Origin: Punica granatum
Taxonomy: Eukaryota > Streptophyta > Magnoliopsida > Myrtales > Lythraceae
DNA length: 64,000 nucleotides
Reading direction: 5' to 3'
Assembly (NCBI RefSeq): GCF_007655135.1
Contig: NC_045130.1
Span: forward strand, 22,883,363-22,947,362
This document shows, piece by piece, positions 10,900-21,842 of this stretch (the first letter of the stretch is position 1; every line of letters starts with the position of its first letter). The position numbers and the translations under genes are program-made. Below the pieces are notes generated by a model that was given only the letters and a program-made list of their open reading frames with translations, searched no databases and was not told the DNA's origin.

Positions 10900-11250
10900 G
10901 TCACTCTCGGGTGAACAGTGCATCCGTCACCCGCCCGCGCACTCAGCCGAGCATCCGTCAGCATGCGCGTGCCCGTGCAACATTAGTCACCACGCGGAAG
11001 GTCCTGCTCCCGTCACCGCGCGCGCCCGTGCGCCTGCCGAACGTCTCGCACGTTCTTCCGCGTGCATGCATGCACACATGCACCCGTGATGCACCGAACG
11101 TCTGCCTGCGCATCCGCACGCTTGTCACCGCGCATCCGCGTGCTCGTCCCCGCCCGACCAAGTGCCCAGCGCCTGCCCGCGCGCCAGACACCACCACCGC
11201 GAGCCTAGCCGTGCGTTCCAAGCCCTCCCGTGTCCCGAACGTTCATTCAA
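10900..11250 (+). repeat. CG-rich low-complexity block in the LTR
   Basis: This is a degenerate run of CCGCG, CGTGC, GCGCCC and TGCATGCA with a high CpG count. It lies between the TATA box and the AG|GTA site. The minus strand B solo LTR has a comparable block at about 26090-26310. The complete B element has a 192-bp tandem repeat at this place instead. Long open frames here (10881-11330 on +, 10958-11221 on -) are caused by base composition. Confidence 0.7.
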
Positions 11251-11313
11251 GTGCTCAACCGAGTCACCCGACTCTCAAACACTTCCCCGACTCTTTCCTC
11301 GTATCCCGAGGCC

Positions 11314-11321
11314 AGGTAAAA
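11314..11321 (+). promoter_or_regulatory. Splice-donor-like AG|GTAAAA in the LTR leader
   Basis: AGGTAAAA is followed by GACTTAGAGGAGTTAGG. The same AG|GTA plus this tail is found at the corresponding place in the other giant LTRs. Function as a 5' splice site is inferred. Confidence 0.45.
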
Positions 11322-12254
11322 TATTCTTGACTTAGAGGAGTTAGGGCTTTTCATATTTTTGCATGGCTATGGAGTATTAGGGCGTTTTATCCATGTTTAA
11401 CTTGCAAGATTTAATTTTTATGCATTTTTATGTTATATTATGCATGTTTATTACCTCATAACTTGCTAGCATGTTGGAAAAAGGTTTGGATCGTCGTACG
11501 GAAGACCATCCCGACCCGGGAATGGCAAGCAAGCTCTCGGCAAAGTCTCTAAACGAGATGGCCGAGACTTAAGTTGCTCTTTTCGAGTTAAGATTGGTCT
11601 CCTTAGCCGATCCAAGTTAGTTTCCGAGTTTACTTTGTTATTCTCACATGCATGAAGCCGGTGTTATTTTATCTATTCTTTAAATAACATGTTTGTGAAT
11701 GTTTGCATGTTTAAATGAGTTAATCAAATCATGATAATACCGGCTTTTGTTAAAAACGTGTTATTCATCATGGTTGATGCTTGAGCATGCAAAAAACAAT
11801 TAAACCGAGGCAAGGAAATCATTTGTGACTCGAATTGAGCCATGAGAGCTTTCGGCCATCTTTGATAAGGTGAAGCCGAGGGTTTCTTGGCCTTTCTTGG
11901 ATCAAGAATGATTTCCTTATCTCGAGCTTAATTCGTTTTTCGAATTGTGTGAATTTTTAATTCCAATGTCTTTACGATCCCCATGTTAAAGCATTGTTTA
12001 AAAAACCCTTTTTAAAACAAACGTGCATGGATTTGTGTATCGAGGACTCATTCAAATCCATTCGGTTATAAGGATATTGTCGGTTATTCAACCGAATTAT
12101 TCTTGATTATTATGGATTTGTTTTGGTCGTCGAATCCCAAATCGTTTTCATAATTAATGCATTCGGCAATAACCTTAAGCATTAATTCCACGAATGGGTT
12201 AATCGGGACGCTCACATGATTAATTCATTCAATTTAAACAATTTTGCACGAATT

Positions 12255-14048
12255 GAGGTGGTTCGGGTCGGAGTGTATGAACCTTCCTTAGACTACTCCT
12301 GGGTGGAACGACCGCTTTCTCGGCTCTTTCGGGGTTGGCATGACCCCGATAGACCCAAAGGATCGATTGGAACAAACTGCCGACTTTCGATAGTCCATGT
12401 CACGTGATCTCAATTTTGCACGAAAACTTTACACATTTTACCGGTCAAGGGCATAACCATCTTTTCATGAATCGCCGACATTCTAGGCATGGGGGTGATC
12501 GAGACACCCTATGTCCCGGCCAAAGAAGGGCAGCCCGTTTGGGTGCAAGTGCCATTCGTATATCTCTCTTCACCCGACTTGGGTGTTTTTGTCATTTTAC
12601 CGTAGATTCAGATAGTTAGATCCTGTATCTCTGTCATAAAATGTACAAACCTGACTAATTGTTCATTTGACTCAATTGCATATTAGAAAATTGTTAGGTG
12701 TAACTCTAAATTCCAAATCTAGGGTCAAAACATGTGTTTGGCATAATCAGTGAAATCCACATTGTCATAATACAGAACAAGATTAAGACAAAACCCACAC
12801 ACACATAGTCGGATTAGCACCGCGTTCTAGAATGTTTTTCTTGCTTGACTAGGCTAGAAATTTGCTTGCCAATTAACCCCGGTTCATAATTGGTTAAATC
12901 ATGTAAACACGACATAAGGCACAATTTGTTTGTATTCATCTGTTTATATAAGTTTTTGTCTATTTACCATTATTACTTGCTGATTTGATGCGGCTCAAGC
13001 TTGAGCCCATAGGAAATGATTCAAACAAGGTCTAACACCCCGAACCACCAATTACGGGATCCAACGCCCTTATACACACTGAGTGCGCGCAACCTGAGTG
13101 TGGAATAGGGTCTAACCTCGAATAACCACTTCACTCCGAGTAGTGTTTAAGCGGAAGATGACTCGAACTAGGTACGTGAATCGTAGCTTGACAATCGCTC
13201 GAGAGCTTGACCGGTCCATCGACAGTCTTGAGGGTCAATCGACTCTTTTGCTATCCATCGGTCAGATCGGACTCGACCCCCAGCTCCTTGAGCACCGCGT
13301 TCCCTTAATTTATTTGTCGCTTGCTTAAAATCTCACGGTGAGCTGGAGTGGAATATTGACCTAGTACGAGTCGACCGAGGTCCACGTACCACATTTTTCT
13401 ATATTCTATAATTATTCGAGAGTACAATGGTAAGGATATTTTATTTGTACATTTAGTTTATTCATTGTAAGGATCCCTGGTCGGCGAGCAAGAGGTCCGA
13501 GAGTCAAACTGATTGAATCGATCTAATTACCAAAAGATGAGTAAATTCAATGTTACGTGGTTTCGGTTCGTGCGAGAAGTCGACCACTATGGTCCGATGA
13601 ACCGTAGAGCGAGGATAGTCAACCGATCCCTCGACGTGCGAGCTTACTCCTCTCTCGGGTTCTTGGCTCGAAGCGATTGTTTCACCGAATTTATGATGTC
13701 AAATTAGGAGAGTCAAGTGCAACCCTAAAGCATTCAGTAAATAAATAGAACGGCAAGCCCTAGGCAAATAGAGTACCGAAAGGGAGTGCCGAATATAGGC
13801 CCGTACGTAATAGAACCCCCGAATATGAAATCTTTGATTTTGCATGACCATTGCCTTAGCAAGCTAGGTATATCCTATACCCCTAGACCCGAGCGACTTA
13901 CCGGCTCTCGACCTCCGGGTCTTAAACAGACGAGTGGTGACTCATTTCCACGAATGTCTGTCACACATCCCTGGGAAGATAGACACTCCCAAGCCGGGCC
14001 ACAGCGCGCGCATGCGAGCCCCGACGAGAGTAGATTCGGGTCCGCACA
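12255..14048 (+). mobile_element. A-type part of the composite giant LTR, 3' end
   Basis: From 12255 the sequence follows the A-type LTR at 29677 onward: CTCGGGTCGG-like start, GTATGAACCTTCCTTAGAC, GGATCGATTGG, GACTTTCGATAGT, CACGTGATCTCAA. It goes on to GGTCTAACCTCG, GTACCGAAAGGG and the terminus GATTCGGGTCCGCACA at 14048. It probably completes the A-type LTR that begins at 489, since the flanks of 489 and 14048 fit together at one target site. The internal PBS-like motif has decayed to TGGTGACTCA. Confidence 0.75.
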
Positions 14049-14053
14049 GCCGT
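14049..14053. repeat. Degraded target-site duplication, right copy
   Basis: GCCGT pairs with ACCAT at 484-488. The uninterrupted sequence at 45881-45885 is ACCGT. Confidence 0.55.
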
Positions 14054-14884
14054 AAGGCTGTTGCGTTTGTAACCCACATGGGGATTTCTATTCAGATTTG
14101 GTAAGACCTCGGTTTAGTCATTTCCGAAGTGTTATGACCAGACTCCCTAAGAAGAATGTATAGGACTTTAACTTTGTGACAGCTGATTGAAGAGTAGCTG
14201 TGACCTATTTGGAGTTATGAAATGGACTGAGAGGAAAAAGTAAGCTTGGGGAGCACGTTGCGCCAAGCTAAAAGGATACGCGGGTTCACGCCTGCAGCAA
14301 GATGTACCCCCTTTCTCCTCTGTCTTTCTATTGGGTAGGTCTTCCCGAACTGCTCGGATGGCGCGCTTATTTGCTTATTTTGCATGAAGAAGAATCCACC
14401 TTGGACGGTTGAGTTGTACATGAGAGCCGATCTGGGATCATGTCGGAGTAGACAACCTAGCCACTTTCCTTGGGGATTCCTAGTATGCACAAAGTGTGTT
14501 AGGCTATGGGGTAAATTATGTTTGTTTGTCTCTCATTTTACTCTCCTTTTGCTACCGTTATCCACATCGGAATACGGCCACACCTATAAACGTAAAGGGG
14601 ATGAACTCTTTTTTTGCCACGACCGCCCATCTCGGGATTTTCGACAGTGCCTCTCTTTTGCTCCAGCTTTTGCCTAGGTCGCCCCATAGGGGTTTTCGAC
14701 CTAGCATGCTCGATTCTTTTATTTCTCAAGTTTGTAAGGAGGAAGAGTTAGAAGGGTTCGAACTCTGAGTTGGCGTTGTTTTCCTGATTGGCAGGCTTGT
14801 CCTGGTTTCTTTTGATGCTGGTTTTGTTTGTGCCCCTTTAATTTGCTTGACCTTCCTCGACGTTTGATTTTCCGAGGTTGCTTT
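14049..14884 (-). mobile_element. Internal region of a giant B-like LTR element, right fragment
   Basis: It continues the fragment 1-488. It aligns in order with about 45881-46866: GGGGATTTCT, CAGATT-GGT, GTTATGACCAGAC, CTAAAAGGATAC, GGTTCACGCCTGCAG, GATGTACCC, CTTTTGCTAC, CCTAGC and TTGTGCCCC. Short frames at 14384-14768 are not conserved as proteins. It ends where gypsy copy 3 begins. Confidence 0.75.
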
Positions 14885-15232
14885 TGATGTAAATCGTAGC
14901 ACAACTTCAAGGGATCTAGTTCAAGTTCTGATTGGATCGGTTACGCGAGCGCGAGCAAAGAAGTTTAAAGATGTACTCAATGGCTTGATTCAAGAGGTTT
15001 GGGCTCAAACAAATTTATGGAGGCCCATTAGGCATTAACCATGTGATCAACAAAGATGCATCAACATGATTCAAGTTCTAAAATATTCCAGCCAAGTCTA
15101 TGATGCAAAGGATTAATCCCATGATAATGCAATTTTTTAGAAATTTCTAGAACATTTGTTGAAGATCAAGAGAAGATATTATCAGATTTGTTTAAATTTA
15201 AATCTCATGGAGATATTCTAGGAATATTTAGA
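14885..15232 (+). pseudogene. Polyprotein tail and 3' LTR start of gypsy copy 3
   Basis: Homologous to the minus strand of 1400-1040: ATCGTAGCAC, GATCTAGTTCAAGTT, GTTACGCGAGC, AAGAAGTTTAAAGATG, TGATCAACAAAGATG, TCTATGATGCAAAGGATT. It then runs into LTR sequence (GATCAAGAGAAGATATTATC, AGATTTCATTTTTCC). At TTTTTCCTTG near 15233 it switches to the leader without the rest of the LTR. TTTTCCTT occurs in both parent sequences, so a short-homology deletion joined them. Confidence 0.75.
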
Positions 15233-15406
15233 TTTCATTTTTCCTTGTTAAGTTCTTGGTGAATTGCTAATGGAAATTTTAGATTATTGTTTGTTTAATT
15301 CCAAAAGAACTAAAAGAGAATTATCGAGTGGGAAAAGCAAGAGTGGTGAGAACATTAGAGGGTTAAAAGTCACGTATGTTTTTGAGTGAAAACACGAGTG
15401 TAGAGT
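15233..15406 (+). other. 5' leader of gypsy copy 3, first part
   Basis: Matches the minus strand of about 8495-8330: AAGTTCTTGGTGAAT, AGAGAATTATCGAGTGG, AGAGTGGTGAG, GGTTAAAAGTCACGTATG, GAGTGAAAACAC. It is interrupted after TAGAGT by the solo LTR and resumes at 20691. Confidence 0.8.
15402..15406. repeat. Target-site duplication AGAGT, left copy
   Basis: AGAGT immediately before the LTR start. The second copy is at 20691-20695. The empty relative in gypsy copy 2 (about 8328-8340, minus strand) has one AGAGT between GTGT and GATTCACATT. Confidence 0.95.
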
Positions 15407-16955
15407 TGTCAGCACCTTATTCCGGCCCACCGGCTCCGATAGAGAACACTAACAGTGACCCTGACTACAGCCCGACAAACAACACGGAGAAATGCCTAGT
15501 GTAGGCTCGAGTCACCATTCACAAGCGGACTAATAGGGGCAAACATGCAGTTGGAGAGCATGGACTACATAAGAGAAGCAAGGGCTGTCGGGAAGGTCAC
15601 AGGGGACAACCAGAGGGAGCGGATGAGCAGCGAGCCTCGGGAGAGCAGAAGCCGGCATTGTGATACTATTCATCGCAGGATATTAGAGCGTCAGAGGGTA
15701 TCCAATATGGGACTCTAAAAATCCTTCTTGGTGCCAATATGACCAATGGCACTTCCGAGCGCATTTCAAAGACTCTATGCTTAAGCCGGGGCATCCTCGA
15801 ACGTTCGCAGACGCCTTTTTAATAGGACTCCTAGGACGCCTGCTCCACAGACAAATAAACGACACCTGAAAACAGGTTTGCACACATCCATGGATCACCA
15901 AGACCAGGGAACAGGTTTTAGAATGTCTTTCGGAACTCATCAGGGTTTCCCAAGTAGATCTCGACCGGGAAAAATGGGCCCTTTCTGCACAGAAACATAG
16001 CCGGAGACCCTTCTAACAAATCGTCAGTACAATAAATCTGCACCAATCAATCCCAAGGACCTTAAGGGCTTTGGAAATAAACCCTGATTGCATTGCACAA
16101 TCCATTTAGGTTTCCCGAGTACCATTCCGGCAACAAAATGGCCCTTTTCACGCGGAATCTTGCGCTCAAAGCTCATTCGGAGAAATGTTGACGTCCGAGC
16201 TCTACACCATCCACTCCCAGCAACCCCTAGGGCCTGAAAAATCATTTCGGCTCGGACCGAGAAAAGCATACCGATCTCCCGATTGACGTTTTAATGGTCG
16301 TGAACGCCTCCCGGCAAGCCTTCGGGACTCGTTTTTGACAAACGGAGATCACAGTGGTCTCCGAACACATCATAACACTTGGGAAACACCGAGAGAGCCC
16401 CATTCGCGGATTACTAGGATGTCTCCGGTTATCGGTCTTCACCCAAGGCTGACGAGTCAACCGTCTTGCTCGATACGGAAAACATGCCAATACAAAGAAT
16501 ACAGCACGCAAAGGCGCGAACAGGCGACAGAAACGGACAACTTCACTCCGATCATCCAAACGGAGTGAAACCGACTTTCGGGTCCTCGGAACGCCCGAGC
16601 ATTCACTTACACAAAGCATGTCAATATTAGGTTCATTAAAACCGTATTCGCGCGTGCATTGATATTTCATCATTCAACCGAACTACGAAAATCGAATGCA
16701 CGACCAATCGAGCCTCGAGCTTCCTCCGGCTTTCTTTCTAGCCAAGTGGGACCTACGGCTTAGCCAAGCCAAGCCTCCAAGCCACAGTAGCCATGGCTCA
16801 ACCGCAGCAGCCACGACTCAGCCCCCCAAATTCGGTGGCTCAACCCTTCCAAGCTCCCCCATCCACACAATTCAAATATCTCTTACGCATATTTCCCATT
16901 CATCACCTCCCATCCACTTTTCCCTAACTTCCCCCACACTCTACCTTGACATTTC

Positions 16956-16970
16956 CCCCCCCCCCCCCAA
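16956..16970 (+). repeat. Poly-C run in the LTR
   Basis: A run of C, about fifteen bases, between TTGACATTT and AAACCTC. The matching place in other A-type LTRs has only short C runs, so this is a local expansion. Confidence 0.8.
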
Positions 16971-17047
16971 ACCTCTTCAAATTTCGGCAGCCACTTAAGC
17001 TCCCCCTAACCCAACTTAACTTTGCTTAATTGCATCATTAGAGCCTC

Positions 17048-17054
17048 CTATAAG
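17048..17054 (+). promoter_or_regulatory. TATA box of the solo LTR 15407-20690
   Basis: CTATAAG in CCTCCTATAAGTTCTC. CTATAAG or a close form recurs at the matching place in other A-type LTRs (55794, and 62123-62113 on the minus strand). Confidence 0.6.
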
Positions 17055-17811
17055 TTCTCTTTCATCATTAACCTTAATCACAACTCAACTTCCATCATCT
17101 CTCTAGCTTTCTCACTCTAGGAGACACTTCCAAGTCCTCTCCAACCCCAGCAATCTCCAGCATTCGCTCAGCCCAAGCACAGCTCGAGTTCAAGGCCGTT
17201 TTACTAGAAAACTCAACCGTTTTCCGGCGACCACCCCCCAACCCGAACCAAACTTCTTACCCCTCATGTTTTTGAACCTTCTAAACCCATTTCCGAACAT
17301 AGTTTTAGCATTTGAGACCTCCAGCACATCGTTCCAGCGAGCAACAGAAACAGTGTGGAGTCACGCCTCTCGGGTCTCTCTCGGGTCCTAGACATGCCAT
17401 ACCTTCCCACGACCTTGGCGAGTCGTGCCTACATGTTCTAAGGGTTCCTCGCGACCCTCACTCTCCCTCGTGAAGAGCCGGTCACGTGCCGAGAGCTGAT
17501 CAACCGGGCGCAACCTCCTTTCCTTCCCTTTTCTCTTTCTTGGGTTCCTCCAGCTTTACCGAGTTTTCTTTGTAATTTTCGAGTTTACTCAGGCTCTTGC
17601 ACGCCCAAGGTTGGTCACGAACATCAAGAACAATTCCTTAGGAGTTGAAGGAGCCCGAACTCGCACGGTGCCGTGGCCCGAGCCACTTGCCAAGCCATTT
17701 CTTCCTCGACTATCGCGGCTCTTCTTATCGGGTCATTCGTTACCCACTGTCCAACCGAGTTTTCCAACTCTCAAGCCACTTCTCCGACTCTTGTCCTCAT
17801 ACATCGAGGCT

Positions 17812-17819
17812 AGGTATAA
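17812..17819 (+). promoter_or_regulatory. Splice-donor-like AG|GTATAA in the LTR leader
   Basis: CGAGGCTAGGTATAAC is followed by GACTTAGAGAAGTTAGG. One of nine aligned sites; function inferred. Confidence 0.45.
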
Positions 17820-20571
17820 CCCCTCTATGACTTAGAGAAGTTAGGTCTTTGATTCTTGGTTGTTGTGGGGAGACAAGGTGGTTAATGAGCACGTTGCATG
17901 CAAGTTCGGATTTTTATATGATTCCATGCGATTCCATGCAATTTCATGCAATTTTATCTCTTTGTCACGTTCATATGTCATAGGAATGTATATATCATGA
18001 TGGGAAACGATCAAAGTCTAGGTGGGAGAGACTGTCATAGCATGGTCGAACCATGGAAGCTCACGGCAAGGTCCTAAGTGAGGGACGTGGCCTCTTCTCC
18101 CCCGAAATTAGTTGGTTCCCATATTTTACGTTCATTAATCACACGTAATATGTTAACATGGCGAGAAAAGATTAAGATCGTGGTGGGAGAGACTATCTTG
18201 ATCCGCTTGAACCATAGAAACTCACGGCCATTCCTCATGGGAGGTGGCCGAGAGTTCCCTTGGATCACACGGATTCAAGGAGACCTCTCTCACTTCGAAA
18301 TAAATTGGGTCCCGCGTCTTCATATATTGTCATTGTATGAGACGATGCCATTTTATCGAGTTCTTTAAATACAATGTTTGTGTTTGCATTATGTGCTCGT
18401 TTGCATATTTAAGACCATGGTAGCATCGACTTTATAAAAATGTGTGTCATTGTCGTGCTTGATGTATTATGTATGCAAGAAATGGCTAAAACTGATATAG
18501 GAGACCATCAATGACCCAAGCCGCGTCAAGGGGATTCTCGGCCCTCTTCCTTAGAGAGTGGCTGAATGCTCCTTGACCTCCCTTGGGTTGGGTATGGCAT
18601 CTCGTATCGCTTTAATACTGATTCTTGGAATTGATTGCAATTACATTTTTCATTTAATCATTAGTTTCGTGTTAGTTTGTATGTTAGGCGCGTTAATTTC
18701 GAACAATCATCTCATTAATCCATACCAATTGAGGTTCAAGGCCTCGATCACTAAACCATGACACAAACGGGAAATGGGACGTATCATTTGGTGAATTAAA
18801 ATCATTTGGCTTAAATAAAATCATATGAACCAGTTATTGATTTATAAACGCGTCAACGAATCATGAACCAACGGAAATGCCCTTTTAAAATTCACAATTT
18901 CAAAATGCCAAGACGCGTAACACGAATAGAGTCGATGTCTAGGGTGGACTTGTGCACCTTGACTTGAGTCTGGGCCCGATTTGAGGCGGCTCAAGTCGAA
19001 GCACATAAGTCTCCTTTAGACCCTTTCGTGTCACGCGATTTCAATTTTTCACTAACTCTTTACACATTTCACAAACCAAAGGGCATGACCATTGTTTCAT
19101 GATTCGTCGACATTCTAGGCGTTAAGGAGGTCGAAACACCTTGATCTATGGGTAGGAAAGGGCAGCCCGTTCGGGCGCGAGTCTTATTCACGTGGCCCAT
19201 TTCATCCACTTTCGATGTTTCTGTCATCTTACCGTAGAGTCGGTAGTTAGCACTTTTATTTCTGTCACAAAACGTGTAAAATCGGACTAATCATTCACTC
19301 GGCTTATATAAACATTAGATAATGGCTAGGCGGAACTCTAGGTTCCAAATCTAGAGTCAAAACACAAGTTTGGCATATTCAGTGAAATTTCAGTGTCATT
19401 TGCAGAGTAAAGTCTTAAAACAAGCTCACACACATAGTTGACTTGAGAACTGCATTCTAGCACATTCATCTGCTTGCTTAGGGTAGGGAGATTGTTTGCC
19501 AAGTAACCCCGGTTAATAACTGATTAAGTCGCATAAATTCGGTCTAATACACAACTTGTCTGTAATCGTCTGTTTATCAGTTATTTGTCTGTTTTTATCT
19601 GTTTATATCAGTTTTCTTCTAGTTTCCACTTTTATTTGTTGATTTGTTGCGGTTCGGGTTCGAACCCATAGGTCACATATTACACGGGATCCAATGCCGC
19701 AAACCATCAATCACGGGGTCCAACGCCCCTCATACACTGAATGCGCGCAACCCGAGTGCGGAATGGGATCTAACCTCAAGTCACCATCACGCTCCAAGTA
19801 CGGCCTATGTGGAAGGCGATTTGGATCGGGTGTGCGAATTGTGGTTAGATATCACCCGGGAGCTCGATCGGTTCAATGGTTACCATGAGAATCAATCGGT
19901 TCTCTTGACGCTCATCGATCTAATCGGACCCGGCCCTCGGCTATTTGAGCCTGCGTTGCTCTAATTCATTTGTAGGTCATTTCAAACACATAGTGAGCCG
20001 GAGTAGAATATTGACCCAATGCAAACTGATCGGGGATTCATTTATTCAGTTGTATTCTGTATTTTTTAGAGTACATTGTAAGGAACTTTATTTGTACATT
20101 CATTTGTAAGGATCCCTGATTCAGTGAGCGAGAGGTCTGAGTACAGAATCGATCGAGTCGGTTCATTTACCCGAACGACAAGTAGATTTAACGTTTCGTT
20201 GTTTCGGTTCATGCGGGGAATTGACCACCATGGTTCGACAAACCATAGCTAGGATAGCGAACCGTTTCTTTGACGCACGAACCTACTTCCCTTTCGGATT
20301 CTTGATTCGAATCGATCAATTCATCGGTTTTACGGCGACAAAACGGACAAGGAGAGTGCAACCTAATTCACGCAGTAAATAAATAATAAATGGCAAGCCT
20401 AGCAAACTAGAGTACCGAAAGGGCCTGCGGGATATAGGCCCGCACGTAATAGAATTCCCGAATTCGAAATTTCTTATTTCGTAAGACCATTGCCTTAACA
20501 TTTAGGTGCACCTTGTATCCCTAGACCCGAGCAACTCAACGGCCCTCGACCCTCGGGTCGTAGACAGTAAG

Positions 20572-20581
20572 TGGCGACTCC
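20572..20581 (+). promoter_or_regulatory. PBS-like motif inside the LTR
   Basis: TGGCGACTCC is identical to the first ten bases of the true primer-binding site at 49990-49981. It lies about 110 bases before the LTR end, and the same motif is in five other LTRs. No role is established. Confidence 0.6.
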
Positions 20582-20690
20582 TTCTCAGGCAGTGTCCGTC
20601 GCACATCCCCGGGAAGGTGGACACTCCCAAGCCGTGTTGCATAGGTGCGCGCACGCGTGCCCCGACGAGATTAAAATTCGGGTGCGCACA

Positions 20691-20695
20691 AGAGT
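20691..20695. repeat. Target-site duplication AGAGT, right copy
   Basis: Identical to 15402-15406. After it the gypsy leader continues GATTCACATTATTGAG. Confidence 0.95.
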
Positions 20696-20773
20696 GATTC
20701 ACATTATTGAGTGTAAACACATAAGGGAGAGAATTGTGATGTCATTTCTTTCGAACTTTGTTTTGCAACAATC

Positions 20774-21842
20774 ATGTCTCACAACAGTGCTAAGAATATT
20801 GCCGAAGGTGCTTTGGAATTGGCTGATCCAAAAGTACTTATGGAGGCCATGATGAGTGAGATGAGGCGTGTGATGAGGTTAGAGTTGGAGCAGGTTCATG
20901 AATAGATAGATCAGATGGAGAACACATGTGTGGAGCAGCCACGAAACGCTCGTAATGCGCGTAGAAAGGAAGTGAGGATTGAAGATGAAGGGAATTATAG
21001 GGCTGGTTTTGATGAAGAAGATGATCGGGATTTGGTTGTTAGTAATAGGAAACGTGGAGGGTGGTTTAGAGAAATTAGGAATCGGGAAGACAATAACTTG
21101 GGTAGTATTACGATGAAAATCCCATCGTTCTAAGGAAAGTGTGATCTCGAAGCATACCTTGAATGGGAGAAAATGGTGGAATCTGTATTTGACTGTCATA
21201 GTTATTTCGAGCTTAAGAAAGTCTAATTGGCAACCATTGAATTCTCGGATTAAGCAATTGTTTGGTGGGATCAATTTGTGATAAATAGGCGAAGTAATAG
21301 AGAGCCACCCATAGATACGTGGGAAGTGAAAGTAGTGATGAAGAAGCGATTTGTTCCTAGTTATTACTACCTTGAGTTGTATAATAAGTTGCAAAATCTT
21401 AGGCAAGGTAACCGGAGTGTAGAGGAATATTTTAAGGAGATGGAAGTGGCCATGATTCGAGCAAATGTAGAGGAGAATTAGGAGGCTACTATGGCAAGAT
21501 TTTTGGAGGAATTGAACCGAGAAATTCAAAATGCCATGGAATTACAATATTATGTGGAGTTGGAGGATATGGTGCACATGGTCATAAAAATTGAGAATCA
21601 ATTCAAGAGGATGGGCAGTACACGTGCAAGCCAAAGTCCAAGCACATCCACTTGGAACCAAATCAATGGAAGAAAGATAAGAAGCAATCCACGTCAAAGT
21701 AAAAAACCGAGCAAAACCAAGAAGCAACCAGTAACGTTCCTCAAGGTAAAATCCACACTTTTACCTCCAAGAATCGTGACATTAAGTGATTTAAATGCCA
21801 AGGCAGGGGACACATAGTAAGTCAATGCCCAAACAAGCGAGT
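20774..21842 (+). pseudogene. gag, gypsy copy 3 (many stops)
   Basis: Start ATG at 20774 (MSHNSAKNIAEG, ELADPKVLMEAMM). The frame is kept through most of gag but has at least five in-frame stops: near 20903, 21131, 21223, 21251, and 21479 (TAG where copy 2 has Trp). A lost A near 21660 shifts the frame after TSTW. The zinc knuckle at about 21784-21840 reads K*FKCQGRGHIVSQCPNKR: the first Cys of CX2CX4HX4C is TGA instead of TGT/TGC. Otherwise it is homologous to copy 2 gag (NREDNNLGSI, KKRFVPSYYY, GNRSVEEYFKEMEVAMIRANVEE). Not functional. Confidence 0.88.

Larger units (their letters stand above)
8974..12254 (+). mobile_element. B-type part of a composite giant LTR
   Basis: It begins TGTCAACACCCCATTTTGG and follows the B-type LTRs (reverse complement of 55385 downward and of 28281 downward): the repeated CGACTCAACAGAGCG, CCAATATTGG, and the stretch CGGCTTTTGTTAAAAACGTG. 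B homology runs to GCACGAATTG at about 12254. The B relative at 25093 continues GACATTAAT, but here the sequence changes to AGGTGGTTCGGGTCGG, which is A-type. The LTR includes a TATA box at 10565 and a CG-rich block at 10900-11250. Confidence 0.8.
15407..20690 (+). mobile_element. Solo LTR, A-type, 5,284 bp, perfect duplication
   Basis: It starts TGTCAGCACC, ends GGGTGCGCACA and is flanked by AGAGT on both sides, so it is a solo LTR left after recombination between the two LTRs of a giant element. The flanks join exactly into the leader of gypsy copy 3 as judged against copy 2. It serves here as the A-type reference: conserved start, TATA at 17048, AG|GTATAA at 17812, CACGGGGTCCAACGCCCC-like U5 repeats near 19700, and the PBS-like TGGCGACTCC at 20572-20581, about 110 bases before the end. 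I see no real protein-coding gene in it. Confidence 0.95.

Noticed and set aside
10881..11330. 149-codon frame with PSHPTLKHFPDSFLVSR at its end; similar ends in other LTRs (26018-26323, 33047-33466)
   Set aside because: The similarity follows the DNA-level homology of the LTRs before the AG|GTA site. Frames shift or stop among A-type copies and most of the frame is CG-rich low complexity.
8974..14048. Simple solo LTR inserted in the gypsy 5' LTR
   Set aside because: Flanks ACGAT and GCCGT do not match, the gypsy LTR does not resume at 14049, and the LTR changes type at about 12254.
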